This document shows, in pieces, positions 17,399 through 26,047 of a stretch of DNA of 64,000 nt. Every line of letters begins with the position of its first letter. Position 1 is the stretch's first letter. The position numbers were made by a program, and so were the translations under genes. The stretch spans positions 14,482 to 78,481 of the forward strand of contig DATGCX010000276.1 in NCBI GenBank assembly GCA_035311445.1. Direction: 5' to 3'. The stretch comes from JAJPKK01 sp035311445. Lineage in GTDB: Bacteria; Pseudomonadota; Alphaproteobacteria; Rhizobiales; Xanthobacteraceae. The notes beneath the pieces were generated by a model. It did no database searches. It had not been told where the DNA came from and worked only from the letters and a program-made list of their open reading frames with translations.

Positions 17399-18316
17399 GT
17401 GCCTCTAATCAGCAAGCCTAACCCGCTTCCTTCCGAGCTGACGTACGTGCCGGAGAACGGCGACCCTCATACAGTGGCGACCGGCGAAAGCTGGTGGACG
17501 CTAGTGGAGTTACCGCTCGTGCGGGCCGCGCGCAAGTCGGCGAGCGACTTGTGCTACTTCAACTTCAAAACGCGCAATCCGCGCGAGATCAATTGGTATC
17601 TGCATCACAAGGTGGGCTGCCGCCACGTCACCCGTGACGGCAAGAACTACATGTTTTCCGACTTCGATCGTTTGAATAAGGACGCGGCGACTCCGGGAAT
17701 TATCTACCTCCCACGAGTCTGGGCGACGCTGCCGACAATCACGTCCCCGGCGGATGAACTTCGGCTGGATATCTGGGTCGGTTTGGGTGGTAAAGCCGGA
17801 ACCATGTTCGTAGTGGCCGGCATAGAGACGATGGAAGGACTGGTGGTGGGTATAGACCAGCCGCACACATGGATGGCGCTGCAGGCCTCGATTAGTCGCC
17901 TGGGTGTCGGCTGGGGCGTCTCTGGCGGGGCCTGCCTGATCGTGGTGACGGGAGTGAAAAAGCCTTCGCAACTCAATGGGTTTCAGACCGGCGGCGGGGA
18001 CTTTACACTGGCACTGGGTGAGAACTGGGACAAAATTGCAAAGGCGGGCGGTGCTGCAAAGAAGTTCGCGCCCATCATTGAGGCGATTAAGAGGATCGGC
18101 GCGAAAACGCCCAAGGCGCTGAAAGCAGCATTGAAGGCCGATCCGGACCGATATGGCGATCTCGTCAAGGCGGTGGGGCAGTTTCGGGAGGCGCTGGGAG
18201 CCGGCGCGGAAGAGCAGAACGTGTATCTGGTGGACGTTCCGTGGCTGGGCGGCGGTGCGGAGGCCTCGCTGTATTACGGCGTGGCGACCTACACCGCGTT
18301 GTGGGATTCAGGCTAA
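17399..18316 (+). CDS. LysM-like protein of unknown function
   Basis: The GTG at 17399 is chosen because AGGAG lies eight bases upstream; earlier in-frame starts lack a site. The 305-residue product has a LysM-like N-terminus, with HTVATGESWWTLVELPL near residue 25 and closure at PGIIYLP. A conserved-looking insert GRNYMFSD-like (GKNYMFSDFD) lies between. A Gly-rich, partly hydrophobic middle follows (LGVGWGVSGGACLIVVTG) and then a helical Lys/Ala-rich C-terminal part. No signal peptide is evident. It may be a substrate or accessory of an export system (inference from the LysM plus glycine-zipper layout). Confidence 0.6.
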   Translation: MPLISKPNPLPSELTYVPENGDPHTVATGESWWTLVELPLVRAARKSASDLCYFNFKTRNPREINWYLHHKVGCRHVTRDGKNYMFSDFDRLNKDAATPGIIYLPRVWATLPTITSPADELRLDIWVGLGGKAGTMFVVAGIETMEGLVVGIDQPHTWMALQASISRLGVGWGVSGGACLIVVTGVKKPSQLNGFQTGGGDFTLALGENWDKIAKAGGAAKKFAPIIEAIKRIGAKTPKALKAALKADPDRYGDLVKAVGQFREALGAGAEEQNVYLVDVPWLGGGAEASLYYGVATYTALWDSG

Positions 18317-18374
18317 TGGGGCCGTCTGTGCGGCGCGCAGCAGCATCTGCTGATAGACCATCGATCAATGGGCG

Positions 18375-18782
18375 CTACGACCCGACCGCCGCGCCATATT
18401 GCGCGTCGGTGACGTGCTCCATCCACGTCACGTGGGTACCGTCGAGCGCCTCCTGCATGGCGATGTGGACCATGGCGGTGGTGGGGCCGGCGCCGTGCCA
18501 GTGCTTCTCGCCGGGCGGAATCCACACCGTGTCTCCGGCGCGGATTTCGCGGATCGGGCCGCCCCAGGTCTGCACCCGCCCAAGTCCCGACACCACGTGC
18601 AACGTCTGGCCGAGCGGGTGGGTGTGCCACGCGGTGCGCGCCCCCGGCTCAAAGCTCACACGCCCCGCCCGGATACGCGCCGGCGCGGGCGCTTCGATGA
18701 TCGGATCCTGCCACACCGTACCGGTGAACCAATCGCCGGGCATCCGTCGTGACGGCACAGAACCCGATGGCTTGATGTCCAT
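18375..18782 (-). CDS. Small cupin-domain protein
   Basis: A 135-residue single-domain cupin. Motif 1 is WHTHPLGQTLHVVSGLG (two His and Gln, metal ligands) and motif 2 is GDTVWIPPGEKHWHGA. Such proteins bind a transition metal and range from dioxygenases to hydroxynitrile lyases and carboxymuconolactone-like enzymes; the substrate is not predictable. GGAGA lies seven bases before the ATG at 18782. It stands alone between the LysM-like gene and the beta-lactamase-fold hydrolase. Confidence 0.85.
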   Translation of the reverse strand: MDIKPSGSVPSRRMPGDWFTGTVWQDPIIEAPAPARIRAGRVSFEPGARTAWHTHPLGQTLHVVSGLGRVQTWGGPIREIRAGDTVWIPPGEKHWHGAGPTTAMVHIAMQEALDGTHVTWMEHVTDAQYGAAVGS

Positions 18783-18859
18783 GATGTCTCCTTGGCGCAA
18801 AATGCGTCGTTCAGCCTGGAAGCCGATTTCGTTCCGATGGAAATCAAATCGCTGTGTCG

Positions 18860-18950
18860 TCACCCGCGAAGGCGGGTGACCCAGTAACCCCCGCAATGCT
18901 GGGATTACTGGGTCGCCCGGTCAAGCCGGGCGATGACACGGGAGAGTCGG
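18860..18950. repeat. Intergenic palindromic repeat, 'GCCCGGTCAAGCCGGGC' type
   Basis: Three nested inverted repeats follow one another: CACCCGC/GCGGGTG, ACCCAGTAA/TTACTGGGT, and GCCCGGTCAAGCCGGGC. It lies downstream of the beta-lactamase-fold gene and upstream of the cupin gene. It is the same family as 837-914 and 25270-25365. Confidence 0.7.
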
Positions 18951-19008
18951 AGATAGAGAACTGGTTACTTTTCACCGAAATCTGCTCCGGAACACGCGGC
19001 CGAGGCGT

Positions 19009-20301
19009 TCAATCCACGATGGCGCGGTAGACCATGGCATCGATCACCTGGCGATAATGCCAGCGGATCGCACCGGGTGTCTGCGCCATGAATACCACCA
19101 CGAGGTCTTCCTTGGGATCGGCCCACCAGTTCGTACCGCTGGCGCCAGGCCAGGAGAAATTGCCCACGGAGCCCGCCATCCGCACGATGCCGGGCGTGGC
19201 CTGCACCGCGAGACCGAGGCCGAAACCGTAATCGGCGCGGGTCGGATCGGCATTGCCGATCAGGTTCTTCACCTCGGGGCCGATCTGGTTCGACAGCATG
19301 TATTCCACGGTCTTGCGGGACAGGATGCGCGCATCGCCATATGTGCCCTTGTTGAGCAGCATCAGGGCGAAGCGCGTGTAGTCCCCGGCCGTCGATGCCG
19401 CGCAGCCGCCGCCGCACTCGAACTTGGCAGGCTGCGTCAGGTCAGTGAGCGCCTGTGGCCGCCTGGTGACCGGATCGACCGGAAGCGGCTTGGCGTACCG
19501 CCCCGCCTTGTCGGCGGGAATCAGGAAGGTCGTATCCATCATGCCGAGCGGCTTGAAAACATTGTCCTGCAGATAGCCGCCGAGCGTCTGCTCGGTGAGG
19601 TGCTCCACGACGATGCCGAGGACGTCGAGGCCGAAGCCGTAGTCCCAGGTCGAGCCGGGCTGGAAGTGAAGCGGCAGCGTCGCGAGCTGGTCGAGGAACT
19701 GCGTGCCGGTGTAGGTGAGCGCCGCCTGGCCCGAACCCTCAGGATAAAGCTTGTGGACCGCGGTGGTGCCGCGGCCCCCATAGCTGAAGCCCGAGGTGTG
19801 GCGGAACAGGTCCTGGATGGTGATTTTCCGTGCGGGCGGTACCTTATCGATGATCGTATCCTTCGTGGCATTCAGCACGGCCACCTGCATATCGGCGAAT
19901 TTCGGGAAATATTTCGCCAGCGGCTCATCCATCAGCGGCTTGCCCTGCTCATAGAGCTGGAGCGCCGCGACCGCCGTCATCGGCTTGGTCATGGAGGCTA
20001 TGTTGAAGATCGCGTCGGTCGTCATCGGCGCGTTGGCCTTTTCGTCGCGATAACCGAACGCCTCGAAATAGGCGAGCTTGCCGTGGCGCGCGATCGCGAG
20101 CACGGCGCCGGGCATCTGGCCGCGGGCAATATCGGCGTTGAGTGTCCTGGCGACATCGGCAAGCCGCTCTGACGACATGCCGACCTCCTCGGGTTTCACG
20201 CGCGGCAACGGGTCCGTCGGTTTCGCCACGTTCTGGGCATTTGCCGAAGCGCACATGAGTCCTGCCAGGATGATTGCCGCTGTGCTGCGCGTGATCGCCA
20301 T
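19009..20301 (-). CDS. Exported serine hydrolase, beta-lactamase/EstB fold
   Basis: The 430-residue protein has a signal peptide (ending ASANAQ, residue 23) and the class C beta-lactamase/penicillin-binding fold. The active-site serine motif is SMTK in FNIASMTKPMTAVAAL, with DLFRHTSGFSYGG and PGSTWDYGFGLDVLG further on; the tyrosine in YGF probably serves as general base. These enzymes are usually esterases or D-amino-peptidases rather than resistance factors. GGAGGATAT stands before the ATG at 20301. A C-terminal GTNWWADPKEDLVVVFMAQ is typical of the family. Confidence 0.88.
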   Translation of the reverse strand: MAITRSTAAIILAGLMCASANAQNVAKPTDPLPRVKPEEVGMSSERLADVARTLNADIARGQMPGAVLAIARHGKLAYFEAFGYRDEKANAPMTTDAIFNIASMTKPMTAVAALQLYEQGKPLMDEPLAKYFPKFADMQVAVLNATKDTIIDKVPPARKITIQDLFRHTSGFSYGGRGTTAVHKLYPEGSGQAALTYTGTQFLDQLATLPLHFQPGSTWDYGFGLDVLGIVVEHLTEQTLGGYLQDNVFKPLGMMDTTFLIPADKAGRYAKPLPVDPVTRRPQALTDLTQPAKFECGGGCAASTAGDYTRFALMLLNKGTYGDARILSRKTVEYMLSNQIGPEVKNLIGNADPTRADYGFGLGLAVQATPGIVRMAGSVGNFSWPGASGTNWWADPKEDLVVVFMAQTPGAIRWHYRQVIDAMVYRAIVD

Positions 20302-20434
20302 ATATCCTCCTCCATCTCGCGGGTCTTCAGCTGAGACCGGCTGTTGGTTCGGATTATCGGCTGTGCCGTGTTCGCAATCAATTACGTTCTGTTGAATGCC
20401 TCCTATTGATCGATTCGCATGCCGCACGGCACTG

Positions 20435-20515
20435 CTCCCTCTCCCCGCTTGCGCCGCTTGTGGGGAGAGGTGAAAGCTGCGGGCGAATGCGGTGCTCTCC
20501 CTCCAGTCGGAGCGC
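20435..20515. repeat. C/G-rich palindromic element, degenerate copy C
   Basis: CTCCCTCTCCCCGCTTG...TTGTGGGGAGAG and a partial second arm (CTCTCCCTCCAGTCGGAG) form an imperfect palindrome between the divergent hydrolase and acyl-CoA ligase genes. It is related to the other C/G-rich elements but eroded. Confidence 0.5.
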
Positions 20516-20566
20516 CAATGTAATATCCGATGTTCCTGCTGAACGACCCGCGAACCGATCAATGTG

Positions 20567-22123
20567 ATGACCAGCTTGCCCAATCTCGGCGAAGTCCTGC
20601 GCTTCAACGCCCGCATTTTTCCCGACAAGATCGGCGCACGCGATCTCGAGCGCGCGATGACATTCCGGGAATGGAATGCGCGCTCATGCCGTCTCGCTAA
20701 CGCGCTGCTTGGACTGGGGCTCGCAAAGGGCGACCGGGTGGCGGTGCTCGCCTACAATTGCGTCGAGTGGCTCGAAATCTATGCCGCGACCGCAAAGGCC
20801 GGCCTGGTTGCGGTGCCGATCAATTTCCGCCTGGTCGATGAGGAAATCCGCTACATCGTGGATAGTTGCGAAGCGGCGGCCTTCATGGTTCAGGACGATC
20901 TGGTGGAGCCGGTCGAGCGGGTGCGGCCAGATCTGTCAATTCCGGCGCGCAATTTCATCCACTTCGGCGCCCGGACATGCCCGCCCGGATACCGCGCCTA
21001 TGAGGACCTGCTTGCCGTCGCGCGCGACAGCGAGCCCGACGTCGAAGTGCTGCCGGCGGACCCCTGGACCCTGATGTACACGTCAGGCACCACAGGCAAG
21101 CCGAAAGGCGCAATCCGCAGCCACCAGGGCGGCGCTCAGCTGTCGCTCATCACCGAAGTCGAGATGGGCGTCGGTCGGCGCGATGCCGCGCTTCTGGTGA
21201 TGCCCATGTGCCACGCGAATTCGCTGTATTTCTTCGGCGCGTTCGCATATTGCGGCGCAAGCTGCACGGTCTATTCGCGCAAGAGCTTCGATCCCGAGCA
21301 CTTGCTGCGCACCCTTGGCGAGACCGGCACGAGCTTCACGTCCCTGGTGCCGACCCATTACATCATGGTGCATGCCCTACCGGCCGCCGTGCGCGCAAAG
21401 TACAACGTGGATCGGGTCACTAAGCTGCTGGTTTCTTCCGCGCCAGCGCGACGCGATACCAAGCTCGCCATCATGGACTACTTCCGCAATTCCGGGCTGT
21501 TCGAGCTCTATGGCTCGACCGAAGCCGGCTGGGTCACCATGCTTCATCCGGAGGAGCAACTCACCAAGCTCGGCTCGGTCGGACGCGAATGCGTGGGCTC
21601 GGCACCGATCCGGCTGCTCGATCCCGCCGGCAACGAGGTTGCGGACGGCGATACCGGCGAACTCTATTCATGTAATCCCTACACCTTCGACGGCTATTGG
21701 AAGCTGCCGGACAAGACCAAAGAAGCGTTCCGTGGCGAATACTGCACGGTCGGCGATCTCGCCCGCCGCGATGAGGACGGCTTCTATTATCTGGTCGACC
21801 GCAAGAGCAACATGATCATTTCGGGCGGCGAAAATGTTTATCCGTCCGAGGTGGAGAATCTGCTCGGTTCCCACCATCACCTGAAGGAGGTAGCGGTCAT
21901 CGGCGTACCCGACCCGAAATGGGGCGAGCGCGTCCATGCGGTGGTCGTCGCGCACGAAGGCGCGGTCGTCACCGAAGCCGAGCTTGTCGCATGGTGCCGG
22001 GACCGCATCGCCGGCTACAAGCGACCACGATCGATCTCGTTCATTCGCGATGACGAGATGCCGCGCACCGCGACGGGAAAGATTTTGCACCGGGTGCTGA
22101 AGGGCTGGTTTTCAGACCGCTAG
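20567..22123 (+). CDS. AMP-forming acyl-CoA synthetase
   Basis: This 518-residue ANL-superfamily ligase activates a carboxylic acid to acyl-AMP and then acyl-CoA. The P-loop-like motif is MYTSGTTGKPKGA. ELYGSTEAGWVTM is motif A4/A5, followed by LVDRKSNMIISGGENVYPSE (A8, hinge) and the catalytic lysine in PRTATGKILHRVLK near the C-terminus. The chain or ring specificity is not readable. The start is the ATG at 20567, with GTG at 20564 possible. It opens a plus-strand series with the ThDP enzyme and the DpaA-like protein, which suggests catabolism of an organic acid. Confidence 0.9.
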   Translation: MTSLPNLGEVLRFNARIFPDKIGARDLERAMTFREWNARSCRLANALLGLGLAKGDRVAVLAYNCVEWLEIYAATAKAGLVAVPINFRLVDEEIRYIVDSCEAAAFMVQDDLVEPVERVRPDLSIPARNFIHFGARTCPPGYRAYEDLLAVARDSEPDVEVLPADPWTLMYTSGTTGKPKGAIRSHQGGAQLSLITEVEMGVGRRDAALLVMPMCHANSLYFFGAFAYCGASCTVYSRKSFDPEHLLRTLGETGTSFTSLVPTHYIMVHALPAAVRAKYNVDRVTKLLVSSAPARRDTKLAIMDYFRNSGLFELYGSTEAGWVTMLHPEEQLTKLGSVGRECVGSAPIRLLDPAGNEVADGDTGELYSCNPYTFDGYWKLPDKTKEAFRGEYCTVGDLARRDEDGFYYLVDRKSNMIISGGENVYPSEVENLLGSHHHLKEVAVIGVPDPKWGERVHAVVVAHEGAVVTEAELVAWCRDRIAGYKRPRSISFIRDDEMPRTATGKILHRVLKGWFSDR

Positions 22124-22198
22124 TGTTAGTGTCCTGTTTCCAACACCTGAAATCCAAAGACTGTCATCGCTGAGAAAGAGTCTGCAACGATCTTGACC

Positions 22199-22306
22199 TC
22201 ATCCTGAGGAGCGCCGCATCTTTGCGGCGCGTCTCGAAGGATGACCACTTGCTGAGCCGTGCCTGTTGCCATCCTTCGGGACGCGCGCAAGAGCGCGCTC
22301 CCGAAG
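22199..22306. repeat. Intergenic inverted repeat, 'TCATCCTGAGGAGC' type
   Basis: TCATCCTGAGGAGCGCCGCATC, GCGGCGCGTCTCGAAGGATGA and, further on, GCCATCCTTCGGGACGCGCGC form overlapping inverted repeats in the gap between the acyl-CoA ligase and the ThDP enzyme. This is a widespread rhizobial intergenic repeat type. It could form a hairpin after the ligase gene. Confidence 0.6.
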
Positions 22307-22367
22307 ATAAAGTCCAGAGTTTTTCGCGCGCTCTCAGGATCAGGTTTGAATCTTCAAAAGCAAAAGC

Positions 22368-24098
22368 ATGACAGTCCGAATCGACCTAAACGCCGACGAG
22401 AACATCACCGCCGCCTGGATCGCGCGCTTCCTCAAAGCGCGCGGCACGGACCGTATCTTCGGCCTGCAGGGCGGCCATATCCAGCCGATCTGGGATCATG
22501 TGGCACGCCAGGGCATCCGCATCATCGACGTGCGCCACGAAAGCGCGGCCGTTCATATGGCGCACGCCCATGCGGAATTGACCGGCGCGCTCGGCGTCGC
22601 CATGGCGACAGCCGGGCCGGGCGTGACCAATACGGTCACCGCCATGGCCAACGCATCGCTCGCCCGCGCCCCGGTGCTGCTGATCGGCGGCTGCACGTCG
22701 CGGCCGCAGGCCAATATGGGGCCGCTGCAGGACATCCCTCACGTGGACATCCTGCGGCCGGTGACCCGGACAGCGCGCACTGCGCGCGTCGCCGAGCAGG
22801 TGGTGCGCGAACTCGATGAAGCGGTCACCCGCGCCATGGGCGACATGGGCGAGCCGGGACCTGTCTATATCGAGATTCCAACCGACGTGCTGCGCACATC
22901 GGTGCCGCCGCAGCTCGTACTTGACGAGTGGATGAGCGCGAAGCCACCTCGCGTCGTGCCGGCGGATGCCGCCGACATTGCGCTCGCGGTCGATGCCCTG
23001 TGGTCGGCGCGACGCCCGCTGGTGATCACGGGACGCGGCGCGAAGCAGGCGAGCGCTGAGCTGGTGCGCCTCCTCGACGCAAGCGGCGCGCTTTATCTCG
23101 ACACCCAGGAGAGCCGCGGCCTGGTGCCGGCCGATCATCCTGCGGTGGTTGGCGCTATGCGGGCCGCTGCTATGACGGACGCCGACGTGGTTCTGCTGAT
23201 CGGTCGCAAGCTCGATTATCAGCTCGGCTACGGCTCGCCGGCGGTGTTCCCCCATGCGCAGTTCGTCCGCATCGCCGACACGGCCGGCGAGTTGATCGAT
23301 AACCGCCGTGGCCAGCCGGAGATCATGGCCACCCCTGCCCTCGCGCTGCGAGCCATGCTTGAGGCCGCCGGCAATCGCCCGTCGAACGTCGATACCGCCT
23401 GGGCGGATGCGTTGCGGCGCAAGCACTGCGAGCGGATGGCATCTGCCGGTATTCTCAGGGAGACTGTGGGCGCCGACGGCAAAATCCACCCGCGTGTCAT
23501 CTTCGATGCGATCGCCGAGGTCGCCGATCCTGATCACATCGCGGTCGCGGACGGCGGCGATCTCCTGAGCTTTGCGCGGGTAGGTCTCGCCTCGCGCACC
23601 TATATGGATGCCGGCGCGTTCGGCTGTCTGGGCGTCGGCGTGCCATTTGCGATCGCCGCGGCGCTCGCCTGTCCGGGGCGGCAGGTGATCTCCGTGAATG
23701 GCGACGGCGCCTTCGGCATCAATGCCATGGAGATCGACACTGCCGTCCGGCACGGCGCCAGGGCAGTGTTCATCGTGTCGAACAATGCGGCCTGGAACAT
23801 CGAGCGCTCCGACCAGGAAGCCAACTACGGCGGGCGGGTGGTCGGCACGACGCTGCGCCACTCCGACTACGCGGCCATGGCGCGAGCGCTCGGCGCGTAT
23901 GGCGAGCGGGTCGAGGATCCGGCGAAGCTCGCCGACGCGCTCCGGCGCGCCTTCGCGAATGCGCCGGCACTCATCGATGTGGTCACGTCGCAATCGGTGA
24001 TCTCGTCTGATGCCCGAAAGGGCCTCGGCTTCGTGCCTGATTTCCAGCCGCTCACCGTGTGGGATGATGCGGAGCGGAAACGACGGGGACTAATATAG
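22368..24098 (+). CDS. ThDP-dependent enzyme, acetolactate-synthase-like
   Basis: A 576-residue three-domain thiamine diphosphate enzyme. The N-terminal Pyr domain has the activating glutamate in DVRHESAAVHMAHAHAEL and TAGPGVTNTVTAMANA. The middle domain holds PLVITGRGAKQASAEL. The C-terminal PP domain has the ThDP/Mg motif GDGAFGINAMEIDTAVRHG ending in SNNAAWN. Relatives include acetolactate synthase, oxalyl-CoA and 2-hydroxyacyl-CoA lyases and benzoylformate decarboxylase. With an acyl-CoA ligase upstream, a 2-hydroxyacyl-CoA or 2-keto-acid lyase role fits best (inference). The ATG at 22368 is preceded only by AAAAGCAAAAGC. Confidence 0.88.
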   Translation: MTVRIDLNADENITAAWIARFLKARGTDRIFGLQGGHIQPIWDHVARQGIRIIDVRHESAAVHMAHAHAELTGALGVAMATAGPGVTNTVTAMANASLARAPVLLIGGCTSRPQANMGPLQDIPHVDILRPVTRTARTARVAEQVVRELDEAVTRAMGDMGEPGPVYIEIPTDVLRTSVPPQLVLDEWMSAKPPRVVPADAADIALAVDALWSARRPLVITGRGAKQASAELVRLLDASGALYLDTQESRGLVPADHPAVVGAMRAAAMTDADVVLLIGRKLDYQLGYGSPAVFPHAQFVRIADTAGELIDNRRGQPEIMATPALALRAMLEAAGNRPSNVDTAWADALRRKHCERMASAGILRETVGADGKIHPRVIFDAIAEVADPDHIAVADGGDLLSFARVGLASRTYMDAGAFGCLGVGVPFAIAAALACPGRQVISVNGDGAFGINAMEIDTAVRHGARAVFIVSNNAAWNIERSDQEANYGGRVVGTTLRHSDYAAMARALGAYGERVEDPAKLADALRRAFANAPALIDVVTSQSVISSDARKGLGFVPDFQPLTVWDDAERKRRGLI

Positions 24099-24190
24099 TG
24101 TGCCGATATAGTGTGCCGATGATGCCAACAAAACCTTATCGCGGCGGCAAACTTCATAGTTTGAGTTAAGGCGATGCGGTGCAGCGTCAA

Positions 24191-24302
24191 CTCCCTCCTC
24201 CCTTGTGGGGGAGGGTCGGGGTCGGGGGTCGTGCCGCGAGGCACGGCTGCGCCCTACCCGCCGACCCCCACCCCCAACCCCTCCCCACAAGGGGGAGGGG
24301 AG
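24191..24302. repeat. C/G-rich palindromic element, copy D
   Basis: Arms CTCCCTCCTCCCTTGTGGGG and CCCCACAAGGGGGAGGGGAG enclose an inner GGGTCGGGGTCGGGGG/CCCCCACCCCCAACCC pairing and a small GTGCC-GCGA-GGCAC tip. The tip resembles that of copy B at 14929-15046. It fills most of the gap before the DpaA-like gene. Confidence 0.75.
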
Positions 24303-24364
24303 GCGTTCGCCGCACCTTTGCGCTTCATACGGGCGCCGCAGGTGGCGAAAAGCGAGTGGCGGAC

Positions 24365-25264
24365 ATGACGGACATCGCCTGGTCGAAGCTGACGATCGGA
24401 ATGCTCGGCGGCGACGGGCGCGAGCAGGAGATCGCTCGCCTCGCGGCTCTGACCGGCGCCACCGTGCGGACGCACGGCTTCCCGTGGCCGGAGAACGGCA
24501 TCGCGGGCGTCACACATCTCGACGATCCGGTCGCGGTGCTCAAGGGCGCGCGGTTCGCGCTGTTTCCAATCCCGGGCATCGCGGCAAACGGGGCGCTGTT
24601 CGCGCCTGCCGCCCCGGCACCGATCATTCCGACCCGCACGATGCTCGCTGGGATGACACCGCGGGCGCACATCATTCTGGGCTGGGCCGACAAGAACCTG
24701 AAGAGTCATGCGGACGCGCTCGGCATCACGATCCACGAATACGAGTGGGACCGCGGCCTGATGCTGCGCCGCGCGCCGGCGATCATCGAGGGCCTCCTCA
24801 AGATCGTAATCGAGAACACCGCCATCACGATCCACCACGCCACCGTCTGCGTGGTGGGCCAGGGCACCATCGGGGCGGTGCTGACGCGCTATCTGGTCGC
24901 GCTCGGCGCCCATACGCACGTAGCGGCGCGCAACCCCGAGCAGCGCGCCGCAGCGTTCGTCGCAGGCGCAACGCCGCACGAGCTTGCGGAATTACCTGCG
25001 CTGGCGCCGCGCCTTGACATGGTGTTTTCGACCGTGCCGTCGCGGGTGGTCGGCGCCGAGGTGCTGGAGCGCCTGCCCAAATCGGCGCTGCTGGTCGACC
25101 TAGCCGCGCCGCCCGGCGGCATCGACTTCGAGGCGGCGCAGCGGCTCGGGTTGAAGGCGATCTGGGGCCGCGGGCTCGGCAGCCGTGCACCCCTCACCGT
25201 CGGCGCCAGCCAGTGGGGCGGCATCCGCGCACGCATCGAAGCTATTTTGCGTGAGGAGGCATGA
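24365..25264 (+). CDS. Dipicolinate synthase subunit A (DpaA/SpoVFA)-like protein
   Basis: The 299-residue protein matches the Bacillus spore DpaA layout. It begins with IGMLGGDGREQEIARLA, then has a domain ending ITIHEYEWDRGLMLRRAPAI, then a Rossmann NAD(P) site in VCVVGQGTIGAVLTRYL with VAARNPEQ. The C-terminal signature is LLVDLAAPPGGIDFEAAQ with AIWGRGLGSRAPLT. DpaA oxidises the dihydrodipicolinate pathway intermediate to dipicolinic acid. No DpaB flavoprotein is beside it and the host is not a spore former, so the substrate here is probably a related pyridine or cyclic imine acid (inference). Confidence 0.8.
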   Translation: MTDIAWSKLTIGMLGGDGREQEIARLAALTGATVRTHGFPWPENGIAGVTHLDDPVAVLKGARFALFPIPGIAANGALFAPAAPAPIIPTRTMLAGMTPRAHIILGWADKNLKSHADALGITIHEYEWDRGLMLRRAPAIIEGLLKIVIENTAITIHHATVCVVGQGTIGAVLTRYLVALGAHTHVAARNPEQRAAAFVAGATPHELAELPALAPRLDMVFSTVPSRVVGAEVLERLPKSALLVDLAAPPGGIDFEAAQRLGLKAIWGRGLGSRAPLTVGASQWGGIRARIEAILREEA

Positions 25265-25269
25265 GGTCT

Positions 25270-25365
25270 CACTGTCCCGTCATCGCCTGGCTTGACCGGG
25301 CGATCTAGTAACCACCGACTGTGGGGTACTCGATTGCCCGGTCAAGCCGGGCAATGACACCGAAC
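25270..25365. repeat. Intergenic palindromic repeat, 'GCCCGGTCAAGCCGGGC' type
   Basis: CCCGTCATCGCCTGGCTTGA and GATTGCCCGGTCAAGCCGGG, about 60 bp apart, give two hairpins of the type seen at 837-914 and 18860-18950. It separates the DpaA-like gene from the tautomerase gene. Confidence 0.65.
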
Positions 25366-25398
25366 ACCGACAACATCAGTCTGGAAGGGAGAACCGTC

Positions 25399-25593
25399 AT
25401 GCCGGTCGTCACCGTTCAAATGTGGACAGGCCGCACGCCAGCGCAGAAAAAAGCGCTGGTGCGCGCCATCACCGACGCCATGGTCGAGCACGCGGGCGCC
25501 AAGCCCACCCACCTGCATGTCATCCTGCAGGAAGTGCCGAAGGAAAACTGGGCGCTGGCCGGCGTGCTCGGCGACGAGCGCAAGGACACGTGA
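25399..25593 (+). CDS. 4-oxalocrotonate tautomerase family protein
   Basis: A 64-residue single-domain tautomerase. The catalytic Pro1 follows the initiator Met (MPVVTVQMWTGRT), and QKKALVRAITDAMVEHAG and HVILQEVPKENWALAG are the family's helix and strand. It should convert an enol or dienol acid to its keto form in a degradation pathway. GGAAGGGAGA precedes the ATG at 25399. It is 2 bp upstream of the VOC gene, so they are probably co-transcribed. Confidence 0.9.
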   Translation: MPVVTVQMWTGRTPAQKKALVRAITDAMVEHAGAKPTHLHVILQEVPKENWALAGVLGDERKDT

Positions 25594-25595
25594 CG

Positions 25596-25979
25596 ATGAC
25601 AACGCAACGCGCGCCCGGCGCCGTTCAGAGCTTTGCCCATATGCTCCTCAAGGTAGCGGACATCGCCCGCTCCGAGCGCTTCTATGTGGACCTGCTCGGC
25701 TTCACCGTGAGGCCGGCCAAGCCGCTGCCCGACGGCCGGCCCTTCGTGCCGTTCCACCAGAGCATTGCGCTAACCTCGGGCGGCCCTAGCGCGCCCGTGC
25801 AGATCGATCACATCGCTTTCAAGGCGACCGACGTACGCGCGATTTCGGAGCGGCTCAAAAAGGCCGACGTGAAATTCTTCCGCGAACTCCACAACGGCAT
25901 TTACGGTCTCACGATCTACATCGCCGACCCAGACGGCAACATGATCGAGCTTTATGAGGAAGGCGCGAAGATGGGGTGA
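25596..25979 (+). CDS. VOC (glyoxalase/dioxygenase) superfamily protein
   Basis: The 127-residue protein carries both halves of a VOC fold: SFAHMLLKVADIARSERFYV (first His ligand) and IDHIAFKATDVRAISERLK, ending with IYIADPDGNMIELYEE, whose Glu is a typical metal ligand. Possible roles are extradiol-type dioxygenase, glyoxalase or epimerase. The start lies 2 bp after the tautomerase stop, so the pair is one unit. Confidence 0.88.
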   Translation: MTTQRAPGAVQSFAHMLLKVADIARSERFYVDLLGFTVRPAKPLPDGRPFVPFHQSIALTSGGPSAPVQIDHIAFKATDVRAISERLKKADVKFFRELHNGIYGLTIYIADPDGNMIELYEEGAKMG

Positions 25980-26003
25980 CTTCCTTGCGCATTGGCGCAT
26001 AAC

Positions 26004-26023
26004 AGACTAGTTATCTGACTAGC
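26004..26023 (+). promoter_or_regulatory. Candidate operator of the first VapBC locus
   Basis: Two GACTAG direct repeats (26005-26010 and 26017-26022), spaced by TTATCT, lie 25-45 bp before the antitoxin start. Repeated half-sites at this place are usual for autoregulation by a toxin-antitoxin complex. This is a guess from position. Confidence 0.3.
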
Positions 26024-26047
26024 TGATATTCTGCAGCGGAGGCGCAC

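Noticed and set aside
19057..20172. 371-codon plus-strand frame opposite the beta-lactamase-fold gene
   Set aside because: The minus-strand protein has signal peptide and SxxK motif; the plus frame is a GC-rich shadow.
22386..23993. 535-codon minus-strand frame within the ThDP-enzyme gene
   Set aside because: It mirrors the codon bias of the real gene; there is no start site or domain.
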